Source: Cristatella mucedo
Lineage: Eukaryota; Bryozoa; Phylactolaemata; Cristatellidae
DNA: 64,000 nt
Reading direction: 5' to 3'
Assembly: GCA_009760855.2 (NCBI GenBank)
Contig: WPIO01000033.1
Coordinates: 894,001-958,000, forward strand
The stretch's first letter is position 1; each line of letters begins with the position of its first letter. This document shows positions 11,000 to 23,982 of this stretch, piece after piece. A program made the translations under genes and the position numbers. The notes beneath the pieces were generated by a model that searched no databases, was not told the DNA's origin, and was given only the letters and a program-made list of their open reading frames with translations.

Positions 11000-13572
11000 G
11001 CGTCTGTTGTAATAGAGCAGCCAGTCGATTTCAGCTAGGTTTTGGCTACGGTAAACAAGTCAGTGGCGTAGTCAAGAGTCGGGTATCGTGTCGCTTATTT
11101 TTAGAGGTTTAATGCTGACATTCCGTAGGGAAATCTTTAGGTTAGTCTCTGAGGCTATAGGTGGCTTTATGACTAGTAGGTTGGAGTAATTTGCTACACT
11201 TCTGTGGTGATAGCGTGTTGAGTGGCTTGAATGAATGCAAGAAATACTAGAAATTCATACATTTCCCCCTCCCCATCTTACTTCGTCTGGACTTCCCGTG
11301 GGAGATAACTAACTCACGAACCCACCCCAAGGTAGCAGCATCTAGTTATGGGTTTGAATGGCAATAGTATTGCGAAACGATAATAGGGTTGTACGATATT
11401 ACGCGGTATTCTGGTCGCTACATGCCGGCGAAGCTATAATGGCAGATGGCTTGGGCGCCGTAGCACATGTTAAAACAATCTCGGTTTCGGAATTGCATGC
11501 CGAAAGAACATTGGATTCACGCAGCAAATATTTAATATAGATAATTCTTTAGGCGCTATCGAAATAGAAATAACAAACAAATAAGCTTTAAACAGAGTAT
11601 GGGTGTCACGGACTCAGAGCTCGACACGTCAGCAACTCCAATTTTCGGATAATTCTGCACTAGTTAGAAAACGCGAGTCGAGCTTGGTGAATCGGAGGAT
11701 GCGGTTCGGCATGCTGATAAATTTTTGCTTCGAGTACCTGCAATCAAGCGGTGCCGCTTGTCGAGCTAACATGTATTGACTTGCTCGGTTTGCGCTGGGT
11801 CTTTTTCTGGAGTTAAATTTTAGGTCCCCTCATTCTTTTTATCTGGCCTAACTATCCGAAACACTTCCAAATCAGGTTTCACATGGTAGCAAACACTCCC
11901 CCGAGTCATTATTTAGCTGTTCACCTAACCAACATGCGTTCTGACGCTGAGCACTTTAATACTAACTTTATTGACGTGGTTCTATTTCCATTGAAGTTAT
12001 TAAACATTTGTATTACATTGTTATTATAAACTATTATCTATTGAAATTTGTAAATTATCTCCGTTGATATTTTTGAAAAGACATCCATTGTAGCTGTGCC
12101 ATCCTATCGTAAAGATTATAAGGGCCGCAGAGCAAGCGTGATATCTCTGAAACTTGTGTTTACAGTACCCATATAACTCACATTCCAAATAATATAGATT
12201 GTATATTACCGAATTTTAGGCTTGTATTTTGCATTTTAGTCATTTCTACGGTAAAGCGACAATCGTTTAGCTAACCTTTCTACAATAGAACTGGGAACAT
12301 TCAATTATGAAGAGTTGAGGGTAGAATTAAGGAGGCTCGTGCCACTGCAGACTTGAGTGTGCAATGACCTAGCTTCACACATCTGTGAAGGCTTGCGTCT
12401 AAAACGCACGTCCCTGCTAGCAGGAGTAACGCCACCAATGAACATTTGAACAGCTCAGTCGTGGGACTTTCTGATTGCTCTGGGAGCAAGCACGACTGCT
12501 CATCGAGCTATTTTGCACTGCAGCAAGCCTTCCCTCCAGTCGGCAGGTAGCAATCATACATTCAGTGAGTTTATGGATACGAAGAATGGACGACACTACT
12601 ATCACAATCTTTTAAACTGCAGCGAAGTACCAGAGCACGCTCATTAGGAGTTCAGCAGCGTGCATGCTAGTTGACGTTTCAGCCCTGTTGCAAGGACGGA
12701 TATAGCCTATATTAGAGGAAGACAGCAGAGACGCATGCTCTGCCGCCTTCCTTAAATGTAGGCTTTAGCTTGCTGGTATTCAATTTCGCGATCGGTACAC
12801 GCCTTGCCCTGTCAAGATCGCAAGACTCGATTATGGCACGTCCCTCGGCAATACGTTCACAAGATAGTACAAAGGAGACCGAGGCTTCCAGCTTAATATC
12901 ACCACTGACACCATATGTTACATACTCGTAATGTAAGTGCTCAGGAGTCAAAGTCTTTACCGCAAAGAGCCAGCACTCAAAAATGAGTGCTAGTCTCAGC
13001 TGACACGTGACAAATACTGATGGCACCCGAACCTTGTATCACGGCAAGCAACTGGTAGGTGCAGCCCCGATGTACGCAGGTGCCGATAGCAGCGGGAAAA
13101 GGCAGTGCCCAAACCTTATTATAACAAGTCAATCCATAACGTTGACAAGTCTATTTGATAGCAACGGAGAATTAAAGGGGTACAAGAGCATACATGACGT
13201 ACGCCAACGGTTCGCTGGTCTAGAGCCCAAATGCCTAGGCCAACTATTGAAACGCAACTGACTACAATTGCCTAGCGTCGGCTTTCAGGCGGAATCGGCA
13301 GCAGATTATCGTATAATCGGTTCCTAGCTGTTACAATTCAGGAAACATGATCTGGCTTTATTAGCTTGCCGCCGGTTCACTACGCCTTACTGTCGCTCGA
13401 TCGAATACTGTGGTCGAATTAGCCACCGAAGCGCAGCCACCGACTCATAAAGCCGAACCGACGCAGACAGGTATGGCGACGACAGAAGAGCACCGAAGCG
13501 ATGAGGAAAGCACGTATCTTTGTAAACAGCCCATTCACTTAACTTATGTCGTATACTCCGTGGCACGATACG
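11000..13572. other. Intergenic stretch, no gene seen
   Basis: Only short overlapping ORFs without homology occur. I see no repeat family I can name apart from the microsatellite that follows. Confidence 0.4.
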
Positions 13573-13586
13573 GCAACAAAATAATT

Positions 13587-13619
<33 letters not shown>
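13573..13619. repeat. (AAT)n microsatellite next to SINE-B
   Basis: An uninterrupted run of about 14 AAT units directly precedes the SINE at 13620. It probably grew from that element's tail. Confidence 0.9.
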
Positions 13620-13800
13620 GTTAGGTGATTCATCAGCCTCATTTGTGTAGCAGCCGAAAAGCTTTAATGTCTATCACAACCGCTTGCATGGGGAAATATG
13701 GGATCGATCACTGCAGGGTTGAACCAACAACCAGAGTCGTGAAGAGCGAGAACCTTACCCCTGGGCTGCGACCCAGGGGCTCTGTCCAACAACAGGAGAA
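13620..13800 (-). mobile_element. tRNA-derived SINE, family B
   Basis: The left part reads gattcatcagcctcatttgt, the family's 3' body. The right part carries the tRNA-like head with ggttgaacc and gtcgtgaagagcgag (minus-strand promoter A/B boxes, diverged). Confidence 0.65.
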
Positions 13801-14649
13801 ACTACTAACCGTCACTTGAGATAGTAATTTAAAAGGGTATAGAATTAAAATCCAAAATCTCATGTAGCGTGCCAGCTTTTCAGTGTCGGAACTAAGTGCA
13901 CAATTTTCGGCATTTCAGTAATAGAATATGTTATTGTCGGGGCGTGCAAAACATTTACGCTGACAATTATTGCAATGAGCTATATATTCGTGGCTTCTTC
14001 TAGCTATTCTTGATTAATTAGAGGGCGACTCATCTAACGAACGAGCCAGAATGTGAGGTAGAGTCATAAGGAGTCACCCTTAGCTGGGAGGGGTGTAGAC
14101 TAGTAAATCCTGCGTTGGACCACCGAACGCGGCTCGCTTCTTATATAACTTGGGAAAAATTTGTCATTAACATGCCAGCAGAAAAATGCTTATCTAGGTG
14201 CAACCGAATAACTGTCGATTCGGCTTATGCCAAACGTTTATGCAACCGACTGGTAGGTGCAGCTGCTAGAGCGGAAGTCGCTATCCACCTTTAACAAACA
14301 GATGTCGAACCACTCTGGTTAGTATCTCTGTTAAGCTCTTTCCCTCATCTACGTATTATCAGCGCAGTTCATCCCATTACATGACAGAACGCTCATATGT
14401 ACACGCGCGACGCGGGCTTTATGCAGAGCAAGCAACGGCGCTATTGAATGGACCCGCTGTTTGTTACCGAAAATTTGACTCGCTATATTAGTCAGCCTGC
14501 TTTGCATTCGGCCTCCCATTCACAGCTCTAAGCCGTCAGACCCCTGAGGACACGACGGCTCGTATCTGTGACTCGATATTGCGCTAGAAAGTGTGCTTAA
14601 TACACTGGGAACGACGTGGGTTTCAGCGCCCGCGTAATGCACATCCGGG

Positions 14650-14800
14650 TTACCTAGGTGGCTGTAAATAAGGACGTGGTATAGCGAGCACGTTGGTCGC
14701 TGCCTCGCTGTCCGGCTCGTAATTCGCCGCCTCGGCGACGGACCTCTCGTTTCGCGCAGAAATCTACGGCAGGTACGTTCGAGATCTCCGGTTAAATCGT
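14650..14800 (+). promoter_or_regulatory. Promoter-like module 2, similar to module 1
   Basis: GTAAATAA near 14664 replaces the TATA box. A CpG-rich leader follows, and at 14773 the donor-like caG|GTACGT. The order and many words match module 1 at 4560-4690 (attcgccgcc, gacggacc, agaaatctac, gagatctc). It opens a CpG-dense tract reaching about 15250 and is the best candidate promoter for the large plus-strand gene 9 kb downstream. It could also be a copy of an unknown repeat. Confidence 0.35.
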
Positions 14801-15260
14801 TAACAAGCTGTGCGAATTTAGTTGTTATGCAATTTGGTCGTCTTACACGTGAAACAATCCGCCAGGTAGCCGGCCGGCCGCCGGCCAGCCCGCGCGAGCG
14901 GTGAGCGGGTCGTGCCTCTATGCGCGCCCTGGGTCGGTTTCGACCGGACGCATATTGGCCGGGCATCGTTCGTGACTTGGTGCGCAACTGTTTCCGCTTG
15001 CGTTCGGATCGGTAGCAGGCCGGCATTTTCCTTTTTTGTTCTGGCGCCAGGCCGCCGCCGCCTCGCCGGCCGGCCAGCCGGGCACGTGCGCCACGGCCCT
15101 GCTACCGCCATGCAGCGGCGCTCAGCATTTCCGTCGCGGCTGCTTCCGCGCTGCTTCGCACGCCTAGTGCTGCCGAGCGGGAACTGCTGTCAGCTGTCGT
15201 TGCTGTTCATGCGCGGCCGCGTTATCAAATGTCATGGAAATGCTCGTCGGAGTCTCAGTG
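14800..15260. promoter_or_regulatory. CpG-dense tract, candidate CpG island
   Basis: GC content and CpG count are far above the flanks, with palindromic GGCCGGCC-type words near 14870-14885 and 15065-15080. Open frames on both strands here (up to 168 codons on the minus) look like products of composition, not genes: they are Arg/Pro/Ala-rich and overlap each other. Confidence 0.45.
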
Positions 15261-17254
15261 CCTGATGCCGCTCTCCTAGCTTCGCTTCACCGCCGCATTC
15301 CTTTAGCGCGAACGTGCCGCTGCAGTCAACTGGCGGTAGCTGAAGCCGAAGGGTACGGCGACGGTCAAACCCCTTACCAAGCAACCGTCATGGCAGACAA
15401 GCACACCTGGCGATATTCTTTTGTAACTCACAAAGCAGGGATGACTAATTGTCTTCAGCGCCGCTTGATTTTTTTTGGAGCTATCGATGCCAAGAATGGG
15501 CTTGGCCTTATGCAATGCCCCCTTGAGTTGTCCCTGTGAGATTTTCGGCAGCTCAGACTGACTTCGTCAGGCTTCAGCGTTTGGACTCGTGGGCCATCGT
15601 GCTTGGACTTGTGCAATAGCACAAGCCTTTAATCGTGCCCATGCATAACGGCATATTCATTCTAGATTTAACGGCAGTTTCAAGCATATATAAAGTAGCT
15701 AGAAAGAGAGTTAATTGTCTCGTAGTGCTATTGAAATGTTGCACTATTTTATTCGCTAAATGATGCGACTTTGTTCTTATTTTATATGATTGTGGTAGTC
15801 TGGAGGTTGCAGGTTAAACGTTCCTAATCGCATTCCTTATGCTGGTCACGTGCAATGCTGCTACGGCTTGTTGTTCATCCGGAGTGGGAAGCTTTCATGT
15901 TTTCTTTTTTGGTAGCTACCTCAGGCAGTGCAGTTCGTGGTGACAATGACATGAGTTCATTCGACTGCTCAAACATGACTCTGTTTCAAAGCTAGCCTCG
16001 TGTCTTGACTTTGCCCCTTTTGCAATTACTAGTTGTTTATTGGGTTGCCATTAATTTAGTTTGCTCGGCACTGGACTCACTCGAATGCTCCTTGCGCACC
16101 TTCAATGTAATGGCCGGGGCATAGGCCGGAAAGCAAGCACTGCCAGCACCGGATGGCGTTTTCAAGTTTCAGCTTTAGCAATATACCCTCCGAGATCGTA
16201 CAAATTAACTCAGCAGCATTGTATAGTTAGGCGAGCTTATCTGTAAGATCGGCACAGGATTTTTCATTGCCACTGATGTATGGGCATGTTGCATGTGTTA
16301 TATCTACACTCAGGTGCAAAACATTCTCGAATTATGGCCACCACTGCTAGTGTGGCTGTACATTCCTTCGACATAAGAGGGTTATTTACGATGCCACATA
16401 CACACTACAGTTATGCAAAACGTGACAGTATTTATTGACAGCCTAGAAACAAATGTATGTGCTGTTGGTATGTATGCCTTAAAAAAAATATTAGTTGATT
16501 TAACAGCCTCATTTGTGTAGCTGCAGATGAGTCCACTACTTGCTTTTGGCAATAAAGGATCGCCCACTGCAAGATTCGAATCCATGACCTCGGTCGTGTA
16601 GAGCAAGCCCATTATCTCATGGGCTATCACGGACCACAACTCTTTTATGACCTTCCTTATCTGACCAGGCATTAAAGCCACAAACTTTTGTTGTCTCTTT
16701 TGCTGTAGCACATTCCTCTGAGCCTGAACTTTACTGAAAAGGTCGGCTACTTGTATAGGCCGAACACTCCACCTCAGCTAACTGTCGCTATCGCTGGATA
16801 GTCGTTTTTATTGGGCTCAAAACTGGCTAGTGACTGGGCCGCTGCACTAGAACCCAACTAAGGATTCGTCAAAAAGTGCATCACTGGCCTGGCTGTATGC
16901 ACAGGGTTGGTCTCTTACTGCCAAATGTAACGACCCCCTAGCAGATTATTTATCCTTTGGAATCCAACTTGCTTGACCATCAATAAATTTAGTAAAATAC
17001 TTTTTGAGCTACTACTAAGTCCATAGCCCCCCAATCTTGGAACGATGTCTTGCCCCTCCCCATTCGATCCAGACTTGTGCATTTGGCGCTGTCGCTTTGG
17101 CCTGGGACGCAGCAGTCCCTGTCCGCTGTCGGATGTTCCTCTTTGTGGTGGCTCACTGGGGGGGGGGGGGGGTACTCATGTGAAAACGGCATTCAGTTGC
17201 TTCGTGGAGTTTGAGCAATAACCGAGTATATACTTTTTAAGTTTAAAACGGCAC
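15261..17254. other. Non-coding stretch (probable 5' intron or intergenic)
   Basis: No exon can be supported. It contains one SINE at 16475 and a G homopolymer at 17159-17172. Confidence 0.4.
16475..16645 (-). mobile_element. tRNA-derived SINE, family B
   Basis: A good copy: an A-rich left tail, ttaacagcctcatttgtgta, ggcaataaaggatcgccc, then rc of a canonical B box (gattcgaatcc) and gtcgtgtagagcaag, ending at a tRNA-like gggctatcacgg. Confidence 0.8.
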
Positions 17255-17385
17255 CCTGGTTTGGCCCAGAGGTAAGTTGCTTGCCTTAAGCAAACAGGGT
17301 CGTTGGGTCGTGCCCCCGTGGCAGGTGTAAAGCACATGGACAGAAATTAAGTTCTCTTGGGACACTATGCAGATAGAGAATTTTT
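17255..17385 (+). mobile_element. tRNA-derived SINE, family A, with LINE-like 3' tail
   Basis: The plus-strand head gtttggcccagaggtaag is tRNA-like. The 3' end is gacagaaattaagttctctt followed by gggacactatgcag. This tail matches the last ~40 bases of LINE family A. Confidence 0.7.
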
Positions 17386-18454
17386 TAAAGAATATATCTG
17401 GTGAAATACAGCACGGAAAAGCTTATTTGTCGAGTTATTGTTTGCGGTATGATGAGTAGGGTCTTTTGTACGACTAGAAGGGCCTTTGTACGTTGCTCCA
17501 GACGACCTGTGAACAGGTCACATATGTGGCGGGCTTAGAGGCTGTAGCATCTCATTCCTTCCTGTCATACCTGCGAGTGCCTCCCCTACCCTAACTTGAT
17601 TGGTTCTCCTCCCAATATCAAGGTCTAGCCCCCTTGGGCAGTTCTTTTCTTGCTGCTGCTTTTTATACTATGAGCATGTCATGTGTGCAATCGTAAGTCT
17701 AATCATTTACTTGACATTTGTTTCATTCTGCTGTTTAGGCAATGTATCTAACAGTAGCCACCTATTACTAGCAGTTTCTCTCTCCCACTCTTTGCATCGC
17801 TCTGCATGCTTTAATAATTCACTTGAAGTTGACGCGCTGTTAATGTTCACTAGTCGCTTACATGCAGCCCTAGGCTCCATAATAAACTATCATTTCATCG
17901 CTGTACTCCATCTTTTGATATGGCAGGCCAGACACGTGTGGTAGCCAAGACCCGGATTCAATCTTTCCCTGCCCTTATTATCACACTGTTTCCTGCTGAA
18001 TATTAGCTCCAAATTACTAAGTTTATCTGCTGGCCTGTCAGAGATGGGTCTTCCGGCATTGAGGAAAAGCACGTGGACATCTTAGAGCAGGATCAGGAGC
18101 CTGTCAGCACAGGTCCATCTAGGAGTCTGGGTCATCCGCCTGGCTTGGTGGCTGCACTTTGGTCAGGGTAGCGCGTTTGGTCGTGTTGTTGCGCATCTCG
18201 TCTGTGTAACTTTCTGAATCACCTAATCAATAGAAAAGGCTAACGGACAATCACCATTTGACGAAATGCCCATCGTGGAATTATGTGACTCCCAATGACC
18301 AGTTGATAACTGCCAGTCCTGCCCTGCTGTAATGTAGTAAGAAAAATGTAAGAAGTGTGACTGAAGCTTTCTCGAAAGTGCCCTGGTCTGCCAACGAAGC
18401 TCTGCCAGCAAATGGTGACTGTTCTTCGGCTGTTGGTTTGTTTGGCCCAGGTCA

Positions 18455-18620
18455 AGTCTTTCTTAGCCCAGGAGCTAAGGTTCTTGCTCTTCATAACCCT
18501 GGTTGTGGGTTTGAGTCCTGAAGTTGGGGATTTTTTTATTGTCTACTGCAAGCTGTGGCGATAGCCGTGAAGGTTCTTCTTCCACTATATAAATGAGGGT
18601 CTTAAATCAGATTACCCTTT
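18455..18620 (+). mobile_element. tRNA-derived SINE, family B
   Basis: It contains gtgggtttgagtcctgaag (B box region), then tattgtctactgcaagctgt, ggcgatagccgtgaagg and the ttcttccactatataaatga body. The plus orientation is opposite to most copies. Confidence 0.65.
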
Positions 18621-18644
18621 TTTAAGCTCTCTTCGTTACATGTT

Positions 18645-18790
18645 ATAATAATAATAATAATAATGCACTTGATAAAGCGCTTTCAGAGAACTTAATCTCT
18701 TTCTAGGCGCTTTACATTTGCTGCAAAGTGAAATGCAATTGAATGGTAAGTAAAAATAAATGCCTAACAAAATAATTTCTTCCATGCATC
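18645..18790 (-). mobile_element. 3'-end fragment of LINE family A
   Basis: (ATA)n, then gcacttgataaagcgctttc and the complete stem-loop half-sites; the copy is lost within 150 bases. Confidence 0.75.
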
Positions 18791-18924
18791 ATCTTTAAGT
18801 CGGCCAGTACTACGATAACCGAATTTAATTCAGTTGCTCTTTGCTTTACTTGCACGACTTCACCCATGAAGGCCCGGTCCCCTAATATTTTGTGGGTTCC
18901 ATTCTCGGTTTCTTAATCTCATTC

Positions 18925-19415
18925 GTGAGCGTCACAGTTGCCACAACACACCACTTCTCGCCGGCCTGCACTGGCTCCCAGTCAAGCAACATCGACTTCA
19001 AGATTTTGTCACTCACTTTTAGATCCCTTCATTCTTTGTCTCCAGCCTACCAATAAGATCTACTCACCTATCAGGCTAAGCATTGTACCACCTGCTTTTC
19101 GGAATTTAACTGTTTACCCATACCTCGTACAAATCACAAATCATTTGGAGACCTGCCTTTAGTTCGTATGCTCCCAAAGCCTGGAACTCACTGACACTGT
19201 ACATGCTGCCGATAACCAAACTTGCATTATGACCCTGTGCGCGTCACCCCTAACCATGTTATTCTTGTTGTTATTGAGCATGCTACCACTAACCATTCGA
19301 TTGTGCTTCCTTTGCAGCAAATGTAAAGTGCTTAGAAAGAGATTGAGTTCTCTGAGGGTACTATATCAATCGCATTATTATTATTGTTATTATTATTATC
19401 ATTATTATTATTATT
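18925..19415 (+). mobile_element. LINE family A 3' fragment, plus orientation
   Basis: The plus strand encodes shifted pieces of the ORF2 C-terminus (HWLPVKQ-, AYLSD-, AWNS-like) and ends with tagaaagagattgagttctc, then (ATT)n at 19375-19415, the element's own tail. It lies tail-side out from the minus fragment at 18645. Confidence 0.75.
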
Positions 19416-21290
19416 TCGTTTGATATTCGATTCTCACCAAAGAGAGGTTGGACGCTTGCCAGTGGATTGGCTGACGGTGGTATGTGCATGTGGATTCATC
19501 TATTTATCTACGACCTTCTCTTCCTCGACCCACCATAGTCTGACCAGTGTCAGTCCCTCTTACTTACACTGTGCACAATAGCTTGTTGTATTGTAAATAG
19601 TGAAAAAAGCCGCTTCCTCATTAGAGGCATCGACAAAATCCTCGATGGAAAAGACCTAAAATTCTATCCGAGACAAGTGGTATACGAACATGGTGTATAT
19701 AAGTGTATGGTGAAGTATGAGTTATTGAATGTGCCAATATTAGCCATTCGAAAAGTGCTTCCCAATTACTTTCTGGCACTTCTTCGGGAGTGATACAGAT
19801 TTGGTACATCCGATTTTTGGGAGTATGAAGCCGTAGGATATGAGAGACGATGCAAGAAATCGATCGTGCAGTTAGAGCCAGAAACCGACCAACTACGTTT
19901 TCTGATTAAAAAAAAATACTAGCTCTGGAACCATATACAGCTGCTTTTGAAGTCGTAACAAACACTTGGGGTGCCCAAACCGTTGTGATCTGCATGTAAA
20001 CAAGTTTCCAGTGAGATTATGAGATGGTAGGTCGATTTAGTATATGCATTTATCAGACCGAGAGAGTTAAGACCTAGGAAATGATTTTAAAGAACTTCTA
20101 ATATCTAATTTGTCGGAAAGCGCTTTTGGGTGGTTTTTCCTTTTCCATCGTTGATTTCATGCATCGTTTCAAACGGTATTCAGACTATAGGTGTTCTTGC
20201 TGAAAATGGCATCATTCACACTTGATGATTGCTGAGAGAATGCCCGAAGAAGCATTGGACAGTTTTATGGAATATATTTAATGCTTTTAGTAAATTTTGC
20301 TTTGCATCATTCAGACGGTGCTACAAAATATATTTCTAAAATGATGACCATTTGGGAAGCAGAAATAGCCGATGCTTTGAAAACAGTCATTTTGCATGTT
20401 TTTGCACCTGATAAGAAAACCAAGGTGGTAGCATGCACGATTGTTGCTAACTCGTGCAAATCCTATGTTTTGGTAAAATGTCTTGGCAAGTAGTCCGTAC
20501 AACATAGAGATGTTGTCCATACAGCACCGGAATGTTTGAAGCTGTATCTTGATCCCCTGGGTTCGCAAAGTTTTTGTGCCAACCCATACTCTATGCTCGT
20601 GAGTGTGTTAGAGCTTGTACGTGTCAATACAAACGTGTGGTGTGTCAATACGAAGGCGTGGCGTCCGTCACGAGATTTTATGTATATATAGCAAAGTCTC
20701 ACTTTCCCCTTCCCAGATGCTTAGGCCTTTGTCTGGGGAATATCAAAGCACTAGTATTTAAGAATGTATTGCTGGTCTTAGCAGTTGAACCCGAAGTGGG
20801 GGCATTGATAGAAATTCAGACCCCGGTGACAGATATAGGGATGGGGGTGGGATCGATTGGTGTTCTCATTCTTGTTCTCGGCTTCAAAACATGTGATATA
20901 CTCTTGTTTAACAGCAATAAAGTTGAGTTTTCCCTCAATAGTGGTAAATGATTATCGGGCCTTCTCAATCTGCCAATTTGGCATCTGCTGTCATTCGATC
21001 TGACCCTGACCACCAGTTATTTCTAGTGACAGTGCCTGGCTGTCATTCAATCGATAGCGAATGCGCTTCAGCTAATGCCATGTGAAACGCTTGTCTTACA
21101 GGCCTAAGGTCCAGAGCGCCCATTAGTTTATCGAAGCTCCATGACCAACGAGAGCAAAGATTCGTCGCACAGTGGATCTTAGAGCATTCCGGGAAGACTC
21201 GAGATCGTTGTGCTAATCAGCAGGACGTTTTCGTCAACAGACGCGAATTCTTTACTGTTACACTCTAACAGTTTCCCATTACTACTTTTC
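19416..21290. other. No supportable gene; broken ORFs of unknown origin
   Basis: A 70-codon plus ORF at 20281 and nearby fragments have no homology I recognise. The AT-rich text may be a decayed mobile element. Confidence 0.35.
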
Positions 21291-21309
21291 ATACTCAGAT
21301 GCACGTCAC

Positions 21310-22110
21310 GCTGAGGTCAATGTGCAGTGAGTGAAGAGGGTACGTGATGCGGCGCATGCCTATCTGTGTTTGTCGCCGTGTGCTCCGTGCAAAGGCAGCG
21401 CATCTGTCGTCAGTGATGAGTGGCTGTGCTGTCCACAGGTGATGAAGCCCGAGGCTTGGGCTCTGTCTGGTCAGCTCGAGCTGCGTGCCTGCAGTCAGCA
21501 CTTGATCAGTGGAGGGGTATCGTTGCACTCACGTGCCTGCCCCGACTATTGCTCTGCTGCTTCATGCTTGGCATCTTTTCCTTCTGGTAATCTGGTGGAA
21601 ATCGTTGCCGTTTTAGCATGCCGAAGGCATAAGAAGCACGGCGACCGTGCTAAAAAAGATTCTGCTAGTTCTTCACAAACAGGGCTGGAGTAAAAGCTAG
21701 ATCATTGCTGTACTTATAATGAGCAAATAATGTGTTAGGTTTAATCTGGCGAAGTACCCATGGAAGGGCTCCATGCCCAAGTGCTGCTGCCTAGGCTGCC
21801 AGAAGGAGACATCAAACCACGAGTACCGTTGGCTGCAGATGGCTGCACTATGCGATAAGAAGGCCAGCTTTGCCTTCGAGCTAGTGCCGTTAGTGGAAGC
21901 AGCTGCAGCCACCGAAACTTGCTGGCAAACGGTGTGGCATCGATTGGCGGAGAAGACACATTTCTGATGAGTGGCCAAAAAGCGCCCCGGCCGAGTAAGA
22001 GGCGAGGAGCTGAAAGGCTGCTGTGGTCATGCGCCATGGCCACCGACCCCGGCACACCCACCGAGCCCGTGAAGATTGGCACTTTTTTATGAAGAGGCGA
22101 AGGCAAATTT
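21310..22110 (+). other. Coding-like patch, unresolved
   Basis: GC and codon texture rise here. A 64-codon plus ORF at 21773-21967 begins MPKCCCLGCQKE, superficially like the start of a THAP zinc finger. A second ATG at 22035 has a strong context (cgccATGG) but runs only 18 codons (MATDPGTPTEP...). Either might be part of a 5' exon of the large gene, but I could find no phase-consistent chain to the exon at 23983. I do not claim a gene. Confidence 0.2.
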
Positions 22111-22523
22111 TAACTCCTAGCACTTGGCACGAGCAAGTTTTGAGTAAGCCGAAGAAAGGGCGAGGAGCATGGGGGTGACAGAAGTTATGTATTTCGCATT
22201 GTGATGCTGGTTTCCGAAATCGAGCCTGTTCGAAATTCTGTTCATCGGTTATATTGCACAGCAGCCAGGGTGACCTGAAGTCACAGTGACTCTTACTAAG
22301 CTGGACCGTACAGCAAGTTGGCCGGCAGTACTATCACTTGGCATCAAAGGCCTTTGTCATCTTCTGTCAATAATGTCTTTGGCATCTTAATCATATTTCT
22401 TAAGTTGCCTATGCTATTACGGCTGAGTAAATTAATGTTTGTATGCATTACTTCCAGGGCTCACCGACGGTATTTGTGAGCCCCACCTGATGTTTGTCGT
22501 AGCTCTTGCCAACATAAAAAAAG

Positions 22524-23440
22524 ATAATAATTATCATAACAATAATAATATTGCACTTGATAAAGCGCCCTCAGAGAACTTAATCTCTTTCTAGGCGCTT
22601 TACATTTGCTGCAAAGTGATACGCAATAGAATAGTAAGTAAAATCATGCTTGAAAAACAAACAAAATTAATAATATGGTTAGGGGTGACATGCACAGGGT
22701 CAGCATGCAAATGTGGTTAGTGGCAGCATGCACAGTGTCAGCACGCATAAGCACAACAAGGACGAATCACAGGGACCCACTAAATGCTGTCCTAAATAGG
22801 TGTGTTTTTAAGTTTCTTTTAAATGTGGTCAGGTCAGGGGATGTTCTGACGCAGGTCGGGAGGGAGTTCTAGGCTTTGGGAGCATACGAGCTAAATGCAC
22901 GGTCTCCAAAGGATTTAAGGTTTGTACGAGGTATTTGTAGACTGTTGGATTCCGAAAAGCGAGTGGTACGATGCTTGGCCTGATGGGGTAGTATATCTGA
23001 AAGATAGGCTGGAGCCATAGAATGAAGAGACCTAAAAGTGAGCGACAAAACCTTGAAGTCAATCCGTTGCTTGACTGGTAGCCAGTGCAGGTCGGCGAGA
23101 AGTGGAGTAATGTGGCAACTGCGACGCTCACGACAGACAAGCCTAGCTGCAGAGTTTTGCCCCAGCTGCAATCGCCTGATCGCACATGCTGGTAGGCCAG
23201 TAAGCAGTGAGTTGCAGAAGTCGAGACGGGATGTCACGAATGCATGGACCAACTTGGACGTGGTATCCTTATCTAAACAAGCCCTAATTTTAGCAATGTT
23301 ATGAAGCTGAAAATAGGCAGATTTGACAGTGGAGCTGATGTGGTCGTCTAACGAGAGGTCGCTTTGGAATATGACACCTAGATTTCGAGCTGATTCAACT
23401 GGAGATATGCTGGCAGAGCCAATTTTGAAAGTCAGCCTTT
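22524..23440 (-). mobile_element. CR1/L2-like LINE, recent 5'-truncated copy (family A)
   Basis: The left end has an AAT-rich tail and ttgcacttgataaagcgccc. Coding on the minus strand is open for about 220 codons: NLGVIFQSDLSLDDHISSTV, AFVTSRLDFCNSLLTGLP, CHITPLLADLHWLPVKQRID, LSDILPHQAKHRTTRFSESN and LKSFGDRAFSSYAPKA. This is the C-terminal part of ORF2 after the RT core, typical of CR1/L2-clade elements. It is nearly identical to the copy at 32484-33575, so insertion was recent. It breaks off near 23440. Confidence 0.9.
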
Positions 23441-23982
23441 CCAACAAGATTATTACTGCATTAATACCAGGCAAAGTATTTGAGTTGAAACCTAGGTCGT
23501 TTAATGTTATGATGCTGTTTGAAACAAAGACGAGCCCCAAGATTATATCTATCGCACCAGCCTAATTATTTTTAAGTTCTCTGACTTAACGACCACTAGG
23601 TGAAGGGGGGGCCTCGTCGGTTGAAGCACCATTGCTTAGTCAAGATTTAGCTGCCGAAAGTCAATGTGTGGAATCTCCACGCTCTTCCTGCAGATTGCTT
23701 TTTTGTTGCTTGAATTGGCTTGCACTTTCAGGTGTATCTATGCATTCCTTGCCTACGACTTGGTCCCAGACGGCTTAGTTTTGTCTCCAAGGTCGAGAGT
23801 CCCATCCTAACTCAAACTTGGGCCAGCTCCTGGTTCAATACTCACGTGAAACTTGTTTTCTCTACCCTCCCTTTCCCTCACACCTTTGGACTGAATGCTA
23901 TGAAGTCGATATTCTTGCTTTCTTTTTTAGGGCACGTATGCTCTTGCCAACTTCCCGTTCATTCGGTTATAATGAGCTGCAG

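Noticed and set aside
14520-15026. 168-codon minus-strand ORF, Arg/Pro-rich, in the CpG tract
   Set aside because: Overlaps several open frames on both strands, as expected in GC-rich DNA; no domain, no splice pattern, no family match.
20281-20493. 70-codon plus ORF starting MLLVNFALHHSDG
   Set aside because: No recognisable family, AT-rich, flanked by stops; may be a decayed element, but there is no positive evidence.
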